DNA of 64,000 bases. It comes from a bacterium (lineage in GTDB: Bacteria > Sumerlaeota > Sumerlaeia > SLMS01 > JAHLLQ01). Each line of letters starts with the position of its first letter. Position 1 is the stretch's first letter. Position numbers and translations under genes: made by a program. Under the pieces are notes generated by a model, which saw nothing but the letters and a program-made list of their open reading frames with translations, was not told the origin of the DNA and did not search any database. The stretch is from positions 1,054,001-1,118,000 of the forward strand of contig JAHLLQ010000001.1 in NCBI GenBank assembly GCA_020444065.1, in the 5' to 3' direction. Below are positions 8,429-16,053 of the stretch, in pieces.

Positions 8429-9877
8429 ATGACAGTCGCCAGCCAATGCCAGGTCCTGATCGTCGACGACGAGAAAAACATGCGCAACCTCCTGTTGGAT
8501 ATTCTGGAGGATGACGGCTGGCAGGCGGTGGCCTGCGCGTCCGGCGAAGAAGCGCTCGAAGTCCTGCAGGAATCTTCGGCGACGATTCCCGCCATGATCG
8601 TCGATCTGTCCATGCCCGGCATGGACGGCTTTGAAGTCATCAAGCGCACTCTGAAAATGAGTCCGGACACCACGATCATCGTCATCACGGCTTTTGGCAA
8701 TGTCGACACCGCGGTGAAGGCGATGCAGCTCGGCGCCGCGGACTTTGTCGTCAAGCCATTCGATAATTCGCGCATTCGTTCAGCCGTGCGGCGCAGTTTC
8801 GAAAGCCGCGATCTGCTGACGCGCGCAGAATTTTGTCACCCGACGTTCGTCGGCGCCGATCGCGCTCCCCTGCCGATGATTGGAAGCGACGAAAGCCTGC
8901 AGGATGTCTTCACAATCATCAAGCGCATCGCCGACCTGAAGACCTCCGTTTTGATCCAGGGCGAATCGGGAACCGGTAAGGAGCTGGTTGCGCAGGCGGT
9001 CCACTACAACGGATCTCGGCGCGACAAGCCGTTTGTGGCCGTGAACTGCGCGGCCCTGCCGGAGACGTTGCTGGAATCCGAGTTCTTCGGCCACGAACGC
9101 GGCGCGTTCACCGGTGCCCACGCATTGCAGCGCGGCAAGTTTGAACTGGCAGACGGCGGCACGCTGTTCCTGGATGAGATTGGCGAAATGCCCCTGGGGC
9201 TGCAGGCGAAATTCCTGCGCGTGCTGCAGGACCAACGCTTCCGTCGTGTCGGCGGCGAGAGTGAGATCTCCGTCGACGTGCGCATCATCGCCGCAACAAA
9301 CGCCGATCTGCAGGAAAGCATTCGCACAAAGGCGTTCCGCGAGGATCTGTACTATCGCCTGAATGTGATTCCATTGCATCTGCCGCCCCTGCGCGAACGC
9401 CGACAGGACATTCCGCAACTCGCGCGTTACTTCAACCAGCGCTTCTCCGATCGGCACAAACTGGAACCGTTGAAACTGAGCGACGAGATCATTGCCGGCA
9501 TCCAGGAACGCGAATGGCCGGGCAACATCCGCGAACTCCAGAACGCCGTCGAGAAAGCGTTGGTCTTGCGCGATGCTCGCGTGTTGCTGGAGAGCAGTTC
9601 TTACACCGTGACGCCGTCCGGTTCAGAAATCCCCAAGATGACCGCCGCAAAGCCGCCGGTGAGCGAAGATCATCTGCTCGTCGATCTCGGCGAGGAGGGA
9701 GAGATCCGTCCGCTCGGCGACGTCGCTGCGGATGCCCAGCGCGGCGCCGTGATTCGCGCAATTCGCCTGTGCGGCGGCAACAAAGCCGAAGCAGCCAAAC
9801 GCCTCGGCGTCTCCTACAAGACACTCTTCAACAAGATCCACGAACTGGACATCACGACGTCCACCAAGGTGGAATGA
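8429..9877 (+). CDS. Sigma-54-dependent response regulator (NtrC family)
   Basis: The 482-residue protein has a receiver domain (acidic pair D13-D14, phosphoacceptor D59 in VDLSMPG, K109 in VVKPF), a sigma-54 AAA+ domain, and a C-terminal Fis-type HTH (GGNKAEAAKRLGVSYKTLFNK). The AAA+ part has Walker A GESGTGKE (178-185), the sigma-54-contacting loop GAFTGA (225-230) and Walker B LFLDE (246-250). It should open promoters for sigma-54 RNA polymerase after phosphorylation. No histidine kinase lies next to it, so its partner is elsewhere. A clear GGAGG ribosome-binding site precedes ATG 8429. The stop codon is directly joined to the CACGGA repeat. Confidence 0.93.
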   Translation: MTVASQCQVLIVDDEKNMRNLLLDILEDDGWQAVACASGEEALEVLQESSATIPAMIVDLSMPGMDGFEVIKRTLKMSPDTTIIVITAFGNVDTAVKAMQLGAADFVVKPFDNSRIRSAVRRSFESRDLLTRAEFCHPTFVGADRAPLPMIGSDESLQDVFTIIKRIADLKTSVLIQGESGTGKELVAQAVHYNGSRRDKPFVAVNCAALPETLLESEFFGHERGAFTGAHALQRGKFELADGGTLFLDEIGEMPLGLQAKFLRVLQDQRFRRVGGESEISVDVRIIAATNADLQESIRTKAFREDLYYRLNVIPLHLPPLRERRQDIPQLARYFNQRFSDRHKLEPLKLSDEIIAGIQEREWPGNIRELQNAVEKALVLRDARVLLESSSYTVTPSGSEIPKMTAAKPPVSEDHLLVDLGEEGEIRPLGDVAADAQRGAVIRAIRLCGGNKAEAAKRLGVSYKTLFNKIHELDITTSTKVE

Positions 9878-9905
9878 CCACGGATCGCACGGAGAACACG
9901 GATGG
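9878..9905 (+). repeat. CACGGA 9-bp-periodic repeat, left copy
   Basis: Three CACGGA units start at 9879, 9888 and 9897, exactly 9 bp apart. The block begins one base after the TGA stop codon of the sigma-54 activator (TGAC then CACGGA). An inverted copy with the same spacing to a stop codon lies at 11254-11281. Similar CACGGAT-rich intergenic repeats are common in environmental bacterial genomes; their mobility is not established here. Confidence 0.8.
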
Positions 9906-9911
9906 AGCGGA

Positions 9912-10004
9912 ATGGGAGACTTCGGCGGCTTCGACGAACAAGCGCTGTGGGAAGTATGGGAATCGAGGTACGTGCCCTCAACCTCAGGTGACGCTGAGAG
10001 GTAG
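9912..10004 (+). pseudogene. 3' remnant of a paralog of the gene at 10668-11231
   Basis: Thirty codons from ATG 9912 read DFGGFDEQALWEVWESR near the start. This matches DFGGLYEQALWDVWKSK at the C-terminus of the 10668-11231 protein; the DNA is also clearly similar (CGAACAAGCGCTGTGGGA is shared). Homology begins just after the left CACGGA repeat, which suggests that the rest of the paralog was lost at the repeat junction. It could be translated as a tiny protein, but no ribosome-binding site is evident. Confidence 0.65.
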
Positions 10005-10124
10005 GCAGGGAGATCGCCCAATGCTCTCCCTTCTCTCATCGCAATGATGAGAGTGATTCTTGAGAGAGTATCCTGCCCCCGAATCGCCGCGATCTCCAAG
10101 GGCCGAGACGAGGTCACACGGACT

Positions 10125-10487
10125 ATGAGAAGCATTGACCCGGTGGAACCGGAGGATCATGCAAGGTATTGGATCATTTGGGCAGTACATCTGTGCTTGT
10201 ACGTCATCCCTTATGCATTCCTGACACACTATGTCCTTCTCTTTCTGCCCTTCAGTCTGCTGGTGCCATCCTTACGTAATTGGTCGAGGAGCAAGCTGCT
10301 GCAGAGGCAAGGGTGGAGAATATCTTGGCCAGATCTGCTGCTTGCCCCTTCGGGGAGAATCGTCATACTCGCGAAACCTGAGCTTATCCCCCAGAGGGAG
10401 GATCTGGAACTGACACCCCTGTGGCTTGAATCTCGTTCGGAGTGGCAGAATCTCGTGTACTTCATCGTTCAAGCGAAGCAGAGATAG
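10125..10487 (+). CDS. Orphan small membrane protein
   Basis: The 120-residue product is not recognised. It has one long hydrophobic stretch (about residues 13-50, YWIIWAVHLCLYVIPYAFL onward, possibly a two-helix hairpin), followed by a basic segment (RNWSRSKLLQRQGWR) and a soluble tail. The frame extends back to 10044, but ATG 10125 gives a sensible acidic N-terminus before the membrane segment; the ribosome-binding site (GAGG) is rather far. Its base composition is visibly AT-richer than that of the flanking genes. It lies inside the repeat-bounded island, upstream of another orphan gene, and may have been acquired. Confidence 0.5.
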   Translation: MRSIDPVEPEDHARYWIIWAVHLCLYVIPYAFLTHYVLLFLPFSLLVPSLRNWSRSKLLQRQGWRISWPDLLLAPSGRIVILAKPELIPQREDLELTPLWLESRSEWQNLVYFIVQAKQR

Positions 10488-10667
10488 TGTTGTCCACTCT
10501 CTGCCCGCCACGCGCAGTCGTACCGTGAGAGCGTTTTGACTCCCAACTGGGGATTCTTAGGAACACCGTATACTATCTGAGACGATTCAATTCCGGCAGA
10601 TATCGCGTCCCCGCGGGCGCTCCACGATCTGAACATCCTTGCGTCGAAAATGAAGGAATACCGAGAG

Positions 10668-11231
10668 ATGAAGTTGAACGAGAAGAAACTGGAGCGATTC
10701 CGAAGGGATGGCGTCATCGTTCGAACTCGCAGTAGATTCGACGATAGCTTCTATCAGCAAGGTTACATCCTGGCGTGGTCGCCAAAGTGGCTTCTGCTGA
10801 AATTGGTTTCCGACGATATTCTCGCGAACGGGTACTCTGCGGAACTTGTCTCCACGCTGAAGTCCATCAAGCGTGCGCGGAATGGCGAGTTTGTTCGCAA
10901 GGCACTCGAGCTCCGCAGCCAGTCGTGGCCACATGAAGACGAAGTCGGTCGCATCAAGCTGACGAGCAAAAGAGGAGTCATCGAGAGTGCATTGGAATTC
11001 TTTCCACTTGTTTCAGTGCATCCACTGCGAACTGCGCCCGATATACTCTTCATTGGACGAGAGCCGTCATTCAGCGACGGGGAGATGGACTGGCGCGAGA
11101 TATCGATCCAAGGTGAGATGGATGACGGCCTTCGATGGCATCGCATGAAGCCCATCACTCGGATCGATTTCGGCGGACTGTACGAACAAGCGCTGTGGGA
11201 CGTCTGGAAATCGAAGAACGCGCCGGGTTGA
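10668..11231 (+). CDS. Orphan protein with DFGGxxEQALWxVWxS C-terminal motif
   Basis: The 187-residue protein is not recognised. It is basic at the N-terminus, shows beta-strand-like alternation in the first 60 residues, and ends in a conserved-looking DFGGLYEQALWDVWKS segment that recurs in the truncated copy at 9912-10004. There is no signal peptide or membrane segment. ATG 10668 is preferred over ATG 10650 because AAGGA lies ten bases upstream. A strong terminator overlaps its last codons. A damaged paralog in tandem is common for immunity-type or other accessory genes, but nothing in the sequence proves such a role. Confidence 0.6.
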   Translation: MKLNEKKLERFRRDGVIVRTRSRFDDSFYQQGYILAWSPKWLLLKLVSDDILANGYSAELVSTLKSIKRARNGEFVRKALELRSQSWPHEDEVGRIKLTSKRGVIESALEFFPLVSVHPLRTAPDILFIGREPSFSDGEMDWREISIQGEMDDGLRWHRMKPITRIDFGGLYEQALWDVWKSKNAPG

Positions 11232-11255
11232 TTGCCCGGCGCGTTCGCGTTTCTT
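11219..11255 (+). terminator. Terminator straddling the stop codon of the orphan gene
   Basis: A 9-bp perfect stem CGCGCCGGG/CCCGGCGCG (11219-11227 with 11235-11243) has a 7-nt loop and is followed by TTCGCGTTTCTT. The TGA stop codon (11229-11231) lies in the loop, so the last three codons form the stem. Confidence 0.75.
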
Positions 11256-11281
11256 ATCCGTGGTTTCCGTGAAATCCGTGG
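11254..11281 (-). repeat. CACGGA 9-bp-periodic repeat, right (inverted) copy
   Basis: Read on the minus strand, three CACGGA units begin at 11280, 11271 and 11262, again 9 bp apart. They start one base after the TGA stop codon (11284-11282) of the anti-sigma-like gene. Orientation is opposite to the copy at 9878-9905, so the two copies face each other across 1.35 kb. Confidence 0.8.
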
Positions 11282-12823
11282 TCAGTTCTCTACGCGGCTC
11301 TGGCGTTCTTCCAGGTAGCGCAGGCGTTGCAGGGCACGCAGGCGAATCGGCTCGCTGGTCGTGTTGTCGACAACCTGCTTGAATTCCTCGGTGGCTTCAT
11401 CGAGCTTCAGCAAGCGTCGTAGCAGCACTTCGCCCTTCGCGAACTGAATGTCTGCGCGATGGGCGGCGCCGGGTGAAGCAGCAATGGCTTCGTCGAGGAT
11501 GCGAACAACATAAAGCGGATTGATCTGCTCGCCGCGAATGTCCTCGAGCGTCAGTCCCGCCAACCTCAGCGCAGCCTGGCTGGCCAGCGGACTGGTCGGC
11601 GATTCCGTCAGCAGCATCTCAAGCTTCGAGATCTCACTGGCCGTGTCCGGCGCGGCAAGCGCGTCCTGCCAAACTCGCAGGGCCTTCCAATCGTCGCCGG
11701 AATTGCGCGTCAGAAGTTCGATGCGCTGAAGGATCAGGGCCTTGTTCTCGTCGCTCAGGAAGTGGCTCGGATACTCTTCCAACGCCACGCGATAGGCTTC
11801 CAGTGCGCTTTCGTAGTCGCGCAGGTTTTCGAAATCGATGCGTGCGATCTGGAACTGCGCCAGGAACGCCATGAAGGTCCCCGGAGCATGCCGGCGCACC
11901 TGGTCGAATGCCAGCAGCGCATCCGCGTAGCGGGAACGGGCCGCGAGGTCTTCGCCGCGTCGGAAGCTGTCGAGCGCTTCGACCTCCGCATTCGGAACAC
12001 CCTGCGTATCCTCCAGGAGCGGCGTCAGCGCCGATTCGAGCCGACGAATCTGGTACAGCGATTCTTCATCGCGTTCGACCATCGACTGGAACTTGAGCTG
12101 TTGCATCAGGCTGATCACCTGCTGGCGAGAGGAGGCGCCGGCTGTCGGTGCGCTCGAGACGACTTGAGGCGAACCGTACGACTCCATGTTCTGATTGAAA
12201 TTCCACCCCTGGTCGGAAGCCATTGTGCCTTCCCAATCCCAGTTCGCAGAGGCACGCTCATCGGTGTTCCACGCTTCGCGTTCAATCACGCGGCCGACCG
12301 TGGATGCGGGCGCTGCCGAAGCCACCCCGGCGGAAGGATCGTTGCTGACGGGAACAATGGTGCCGCCGCCGGCAGGCCCTTTCTCGTTCCCCGGAGATGC
12401 CATCGCGACCGTCCGTGCAGTGCCTGGGTGGTGCTGCGGCGTCGCCACCTGCTGAGGCGCGGTGTTGAGGCTCATGCCGATCAGCAACGCGCCGGTCGCA
12501 ACCGCAGCAAACCGGAATCCATGGGCCGGCAGACCGCCGCCGGTCAGGACGAGGCGCAACCAGTCGAGGAAGGACTCACGGCGCTGCTGGGCCGGCGCCG
12601 GGGCGCCTTCGGACCCGATCACCTCTTCCATCACCTCTGTGAACAATCGATCGTACTGCTCGTCCGTGGGTGTGGTGGGCTGATCGGATTCGCGAAGAAG
12701 CCGAACAATGCCCTCCCACTGGGCGTCTGAATCGCCCTCGGGGGACCAGTTCTTGGGGAGTTTTGCGGGGTCTTTGTCGCCGGACCGTGGAGACATGGTC
12801 GGAGTGTGCTCCGTATAAGTCAT
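11282..12823 (-). CDS. TPR-containing membrane protein, likely anti-sigma factor
   Basis: The 513-residue protein has a cytoplasmic N-terminus of about 100 residues, one membrane segment near 108-126 (FAAVATGALLIGMSL), a low-complexity Ala/Pro/Gly linker, and a C-terminal helical part from about 240 on with TPR-like repeats (RGEDLAARSRYADALLAFDQVRRH; LRDYESALEAYRVALEEYP). It begins 15 nt after the stop codon of the ECF sigma gene, an arrangement typical of anti-sigma factors that hold the sigma at the membrane. No zinc-binding HxxxCxxC motif is present. The TPR region would lie on the far side of the membrane and could sense protein ligands; this is inference. Confidence 0.65.
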   Translation of the reverse strand: MTYTEHTPTMSPRSGDKDPAKLPKNWSPEGDSDAQWEGIVRLLRESDQPTTPTDEQYDRLFTEVMEEVIGSEGAPAPAQQRRESFLDWLRLVLTGGGLPAHGFRFAAVATGALLIGMSLNTAPQQVATPQHHPGTARTVAMASPGNEKGPAGGGTIVPVSNDPSAGVASAAPASTVGRVIEREAWNTDERASANWDWEGTMASDQGWNFNQNMESYGSPQVVSSAPTAGASSRQQVISLMQQLKFQSMVERDEESLYQIRRLESALTPLLEDTQGVPNAEVEALDSFRRGEDLAARSRYADALLAFDQVRRHAPGTFMAFLAQFQIARIDFENLRDYESALEAYRVALEEYPSHFLSDENKALILQRIELLTRNSGDDWKALRVWQDALAAPDTASEISKLEMLLTESPTSPLASQAALRLAGLTLEDIRGEQINPLYVVRILDEAIAASPGAAHRADIQFAKGEVLLRRLLKLDEATEEFKQVVDNTTSEPIRLRALQRLRYLEERQSRVEN

Positions 12824-12838
12824 GGAAATTCAAGCGAG

Positions 12839-13447
12839 TTAGTCGAAATCCTCGACGTTTAGCTCGCCCTTCTCGTTAACATAACCATCGAGAAGCTGTC
12901 GAAGTTTGCGCCGACCCTGAAAAATGTTAAATTTCACGGCTCCCTCGGTGGTCCCCAGTTCCGCCGCTACTTCTTTGATACTCCAGCCTTTGACATCGAA
13001 GAGCAGGACGGCGGTGCGCTGGCGGGGCGGCAGTTCCTGGATTGCCGCGTTGACATCGCGATAGACCTCGTTGCGGCTGGCGGCAGCCCGCGGGCCCGCG
13101 CCGGGGGTGCCCTGGATCGGGAGCGACTCCTCGGGGGCTTCCAATCCGTCTTCCAGGCTCTCAGTCCGCGTGCGGGCAGCCTTCACCCGATAAGTATTCA
13201 CCTGGTTGACCAGCATACGGCCCACCCAGGCGCTGAAGCGCTTCGGGTCCTTCAGGCGTTCGAGGTGGCGGAAAATGCGGATCGAGCATTCCTGGACGAC
13301 TTCGAGAGCATCGTCCTCGTTGCGAAGGAGGGAATAGGCCCAACGAAAGAGATCGTCGCGGATCATCTCGAACAGATCGCTGAAGGCGTCGCTGTCGCCC
13401 TTCTGACAGCGCTCTACGAGTTCAGCGGGTACGTCTGAAAGAGCCAC
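12839..13447 (-). CDS. ECF sigma factor (RNA polymerase sigma-70 family)
   Basis: The 202-residue protein has sigma region 2 (residues about 20-90; FEMIRDDLFRWAYSLLRNEDDALEVVQE and RFSAWVGRMLVNQ) and region 4 (about 132-190; IQELPPRQRTAVLLFDVKG then WSIKEVAAELGTTEGAVK as the -35-binding HTH). The linker between them is somewhat long and Pro/Gly-rich. It starts at GTG 13447, with GGGAG upstream. It should direct RNA polymerase to a small regulon, with activity set by the TPR membrane protein encoded next. An ECF-type promoter in front of its own gene is not convincing. Confidence 0.92.
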   Translation of the reverse strand: MALSDVPAELVERCQKGDSDAFSDLFEMIRDDLFRWAYSLLRNEDDALEVVQECSIRIFRHLERLKDPKRFSAWVGRMLVNQVNTYRVKAARTRTESLEDGLEAPEESLPIQGTPGAGPRAAASRNEVYRDVNAAIQELPPRQRTAVLLFDVKGWSIKEVAAELGTTEGAVKFNIFQGRRKLRQLLDGYVNEKGELNVEDFD

Positions 13448-13475
13448 GCGGCGCTCACTCCCTGGATTCGAGTCA

Positions 13476-13510
13476 GCCCGCGAGACCTGCAGGTGGCAGA
13501 TCTCGCGGGC
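13476..13510 (-). other. Strong hairpin between TPR gene and ECF sigma gene
   Basis: A 10-bp perfect stem GCCCGCGAGA/TCTCGCGGGC (13476-13485 with 13501-13510) encloses a 15-nt loop containing CCTGCAGG. It lies after the stop codon of the ABC operon's last gene and 29 nt before the ECF sigma start codon. No T tract follows, so it may be a factor-aided terminator or a leader structure of the sigma mRNA. Confidence 0.45.
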
Positions 13511-13561
13511 CTGAAATCGGTTCGGCTTTCCGTCCCTGGTGCAATCCCCGGACCAACCGCC

Positions 13562-15100
13562 CTACTCCTCGGGTGGCGGGTACATTGGACCGACGAACCA
13601 TGCATTGAAACACTCCTTCACGATGCGTTCGCCGATCCCGTCCATCACCTCGGGAGGCTGATCCTGGTATGGGACTCCCGGAGTCAGTCCGATGTCCTCT
13701 GCCCAGACCGCGTCCTCCTCGAAATCCCACAATGTCGGTTCTGCCTGCAGGTAGTCGGGCTGATCGTCAGAGACACGGAAGGTTCGGCGCGGGAAGTTCT
13801 CCAGAGTGCCCGATAGACCGATACGCGGATCGTTGCCGTGCCGAACGCGCCACATCGCGGTCGAATAGAAGTACGGTCCACTTGGGTCGTAGACCATGTG
13901 TCCGCCGACCCAGTCCGGACCGAGGAAGCGGGCGAGTTCGGAAGGTTCGGGCAGACGGTTCTCGTTCCTTATCGTCTGTGCGACGGTATTCTGAGCCTGC
14001 AGGATGCGGGCGTCAACTCGCTCGTGCTGGTCGAAGATACTGCTGAAGTAAGGATACTTCACGACAAGATCGGCGTCCTCGGGCGGTGCTCCTTCGGGCA
14101 TCTGCGATCTCTGCAGGGACGACAAGTAGTACCATGTTCCATTCGGATCCGGCGGCAGGCCGACGATGTGCTCAATGGACTCTTCGCGGATGTCATCCTG
14201 GAAGTCCCGGATATCTTCGCCCTTGGTAGAATATTCTTCGACAGCGTTCAGCAAGCCAGTCATTGTCGGGGCAGTGAAGTCCGGCCGGTACTTCTCGTCC
14301 AAGAGGGCCTCGATATTGGGCGGATGCTCGCCGTGCTCCTTATAATAGGCATCGGCCGCACGGGCCAACTCCAGCTTGTACCAGCCATCGAGGATCGTCT
14401 TGAAGCGAATGATTGCAAGATTCGCTTCGGTCTCCCGGTTTGAGTGCAGGTAACGCAGATAGTAGCTGAGGTTCACATTGAATGCCGCGTGGAATCGCCC
14501 GGATTGGCGCTCGATATACTCCTCCATGCGAATCACGTAGCCGGGCGCATCGGGGATCCGCTTCACGTAATGGAGAAACTCACGAGCCACCGAGGGCTCG
14601 TTCATTCCCCACACGGCATTGTAAATCGCGAGGAAAGGAAGACGCCAGTTATTCGGGTTTTTACGGATGCCCTTCCGTAAAAGGTCGAAACTCAGATCAT
14701 AATCGCCCTTTCCTTCCGTCAGGACCAAATTCCCGAGTTCATAGGCCTCGATCCAGTGCGGAGCCAACTCCGTCACGGTATCGAAGTACTCCAGGATGGG
14801 CGTGTTGTCATTGTTGGGCGTCTGCCACTTTGAGCCGAAGGCCTGCACAGCCTGAAGAACCAGGAAATCCGCGTACAGATCGTCGTAACCGAGTGCAACA
14901 AAACGGATGATCTCCGTGGCGGGCAGACGAACCTCCTGAACGTAGACGCCACTGCCGCGGGTGTAGCCCTCGTAGCGGTGGACCTGAAAACGGAGACAGT
15001 AGAAGAAAGCCGCTGCGGCAATAAGCAGCAGTAGGAGCTCCCCCGCCGAGAAGCGCGCCCAAGGCCGGAAGCTCTTGGGCTTTGGAGTCTTCTCGCTCAT
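13562..15100 (-). CDS. Membrane-anchored TPR-like protein of the ABC operon
   Basis: The 512-residue protein has an N-terminal cytoplasmic tail, one membrane segment (about residues 20-38, AGELLLLLIAAAAFFYCLRF), then a large helical extracytoplasmic region with TPR-like pairs (YFDTVTELAPHWIEAYELG; DYDLSFDLLRKGIRKNPNNW). No known enzyme motif is visible. Its ATG overlaps the stop codon of the ABC permease gene (ATGA), so the product is probably translated with the transporter and works with it. It might hold a substrate or a partner at the membrane; function unknown. Confidence 0.7.
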   Translation of the reverse strand: MSEKTPKPKSFRPWARFSAGELLLLLIAAAAFFYCLRFQVHRYEGYTRGSGVYVQEVRLPATEIIRFVALGYDDLYADFLVLQAVQAFGSKWQTPNNDNTPILEYFDTVTELAPHWIEAYELGNLVLTEGKGDYDLSFDLLRKGIRKNPNNWRLPFLAIYNAVWGMNEPSVAREFLHYVKRIPDAPGYVIRMEEYIERQSGRFHAAFNVNLSYYLRYLHSNRETEANLAIIRFKTILDGWYKLELARAADAYYKEHGEHPPNIEALLDEKYRPDFTAPTMTGLLNAVEEYSTKGEDIRDFQDDIREESIEHIVGLPPDPNGTWYYLSSLQRSQMPEGAPPEDADLVVKYPYFSSIFDQHERVDARILQAQNTVAQTIRNENRLPEPSELARFLGPDWVGGHMVYDPSGPYFYSTAMWRVRHGNDPRIGLSGTLENFPRRTFRVSDDQPDYLQAEPTLWDFEEDAVWAEDIGLTPGVPYQDQPPEVMDGIGERIVKECFNAWFVGPMYPPPEE

Positions 15101-16053
15101 TTGAAATTCCGCCTGTTGAAGATCACGATCGCGATCACCAGCACGACGGCCGTGTATGCCACGCCGTATACGATCTGGTAACCCGTGATCTCGGGCGACA
15201 GCATCTCGGCGATGCGGTGTCGCTGGTTGAAGAACTCTAGGTTTGGTGCCACGTACGCCGCCTTGGTCGAGAACTGATAGGCAATGTACTGGCCCGTGGT
15301 GAGATTATCGACACCACCCGCCCTGAAGGCCAACAGGTCGGCCAGGTAATACAAGTCCTGGTTCAGTCGTCCCACCACGAACATGATCACCGTCATCATG
15401 GCGCTGAGGATTGGACTGGCGAAGGAGGAGAACAGAATCGCGAATGCTGTCACGATCGACATTTCCAACATCGTCAGGAAAGAGGCGGCCATGATGCCCT
15501 GAGTCGCCGGAATCGAGTAGATCCCGAAGGAGACGACGCTCAGCAGCGCCTGGGCAATCGCCTTCACGAAGGATATCAGGTAGTAGAATGTCGGCGCGAG
15601 AGGACTGATGGCTTCCTTGTAGGTACCATCAGCATTCATCCAAAGCGCTTTGCTCATCACCTCGTCGGTCGTGTACCTTCGGAAGTACAACACCGCCAGG
15701 AAGAAGAAGGTCATGATCAGAATGTTGACGCAGATGGTCAGCAAGAGCCCGAGGTATTTCCCGATGAGGAAGTGCCAGCGACTGATCGGCTTCGAGACGA
15801 TTGTGTAGATGGTTTTCTTGTCCAGATCGTTGTAGACGAGTCCAACGCCAACGAAGACGGCGATCAGGACGGAGATGATGTTGATAGCCGCGACACCGAG
15901 GTCGCGGACGATTTTCTCCTGTCCGAAGATAGCCAGAGTCGAGGCCACCCAGGCAGCCAATAGGATCAGCACAGCAAAGAACAGGAGCACGTACAGAACG
16001 CGGTTCCGGACGGCTTCCTTGAAAGTGTTGATAGCGATCGCAAAGACTTTCAT
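15097..16053 (-). CDS. ABC-2 type transporter permease
   Basis: The 318-residue protein has six or so membrane segments (first at residues 19-45, RVLYVLLFFAVLILLAAW, then about 55-80, 105-135, 165-215 and 290-312) and the ABC-2 layout with a large external loop between the early helices. The signature VYNDLDKKTIYTIVSKPISRWHFLIGKYLG is typical of ABC-2 permeases of the NosY/Cu-ABC type. Exporters of this group move lipids, drugs or unknown compounds. ATG 16053 overlaps the ATPase stop codon, and the next gene overlaps its own stop, so three genes are coupled. Confidence 0.88.
   Translation of the reverse strand: MKVFAIAINTFKEAVRNRVLYVLLFFAVLILLAAWVASTLAIFGQEKIVRDLGVAAINIISVLIAVFVGVGLVYNDLDKKTIYTIVSKPISRWHFLIGKYLGLLLTICVNILIMTFFFLAVLYFRRYTTDEVMSKALWMNADGTYKEAISPLAPTFYYLISFVKAIAQALLSVVSFGIYSIPATQGIMAASFLTMLEMSIVTAFAILFSSFASPILSAMMTVIMFVVGRLNQDLYYLADLLAFRAGGVDNLTTGQYIAYQFSTKAAYVAPNLEFFNQRHRIAEMLSPEITGYQIVYGVAYTAVVLVIAIVIFNRRNFK

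Noticed and set aside
10044-10124. Upstream extension of the small membrane protein
   Set aside because: The added 27 residues are basic and lack any ribosome-binding site; ATG 10125 gives a more natural start.
10536-10574. TTGACT and TATACT as a promoter for the second orphan gene
   Set aside because: The two hexamers are 27 nt apart, too far for one promoter.
11762-12730. 322-codon plus-strand frame opposite the anti-sigma-like gene
   Set aside because: No motifs, composition rich in Arg/His/Cys as expected for a shadow, and the minus-strand gene fits the sigma pair.
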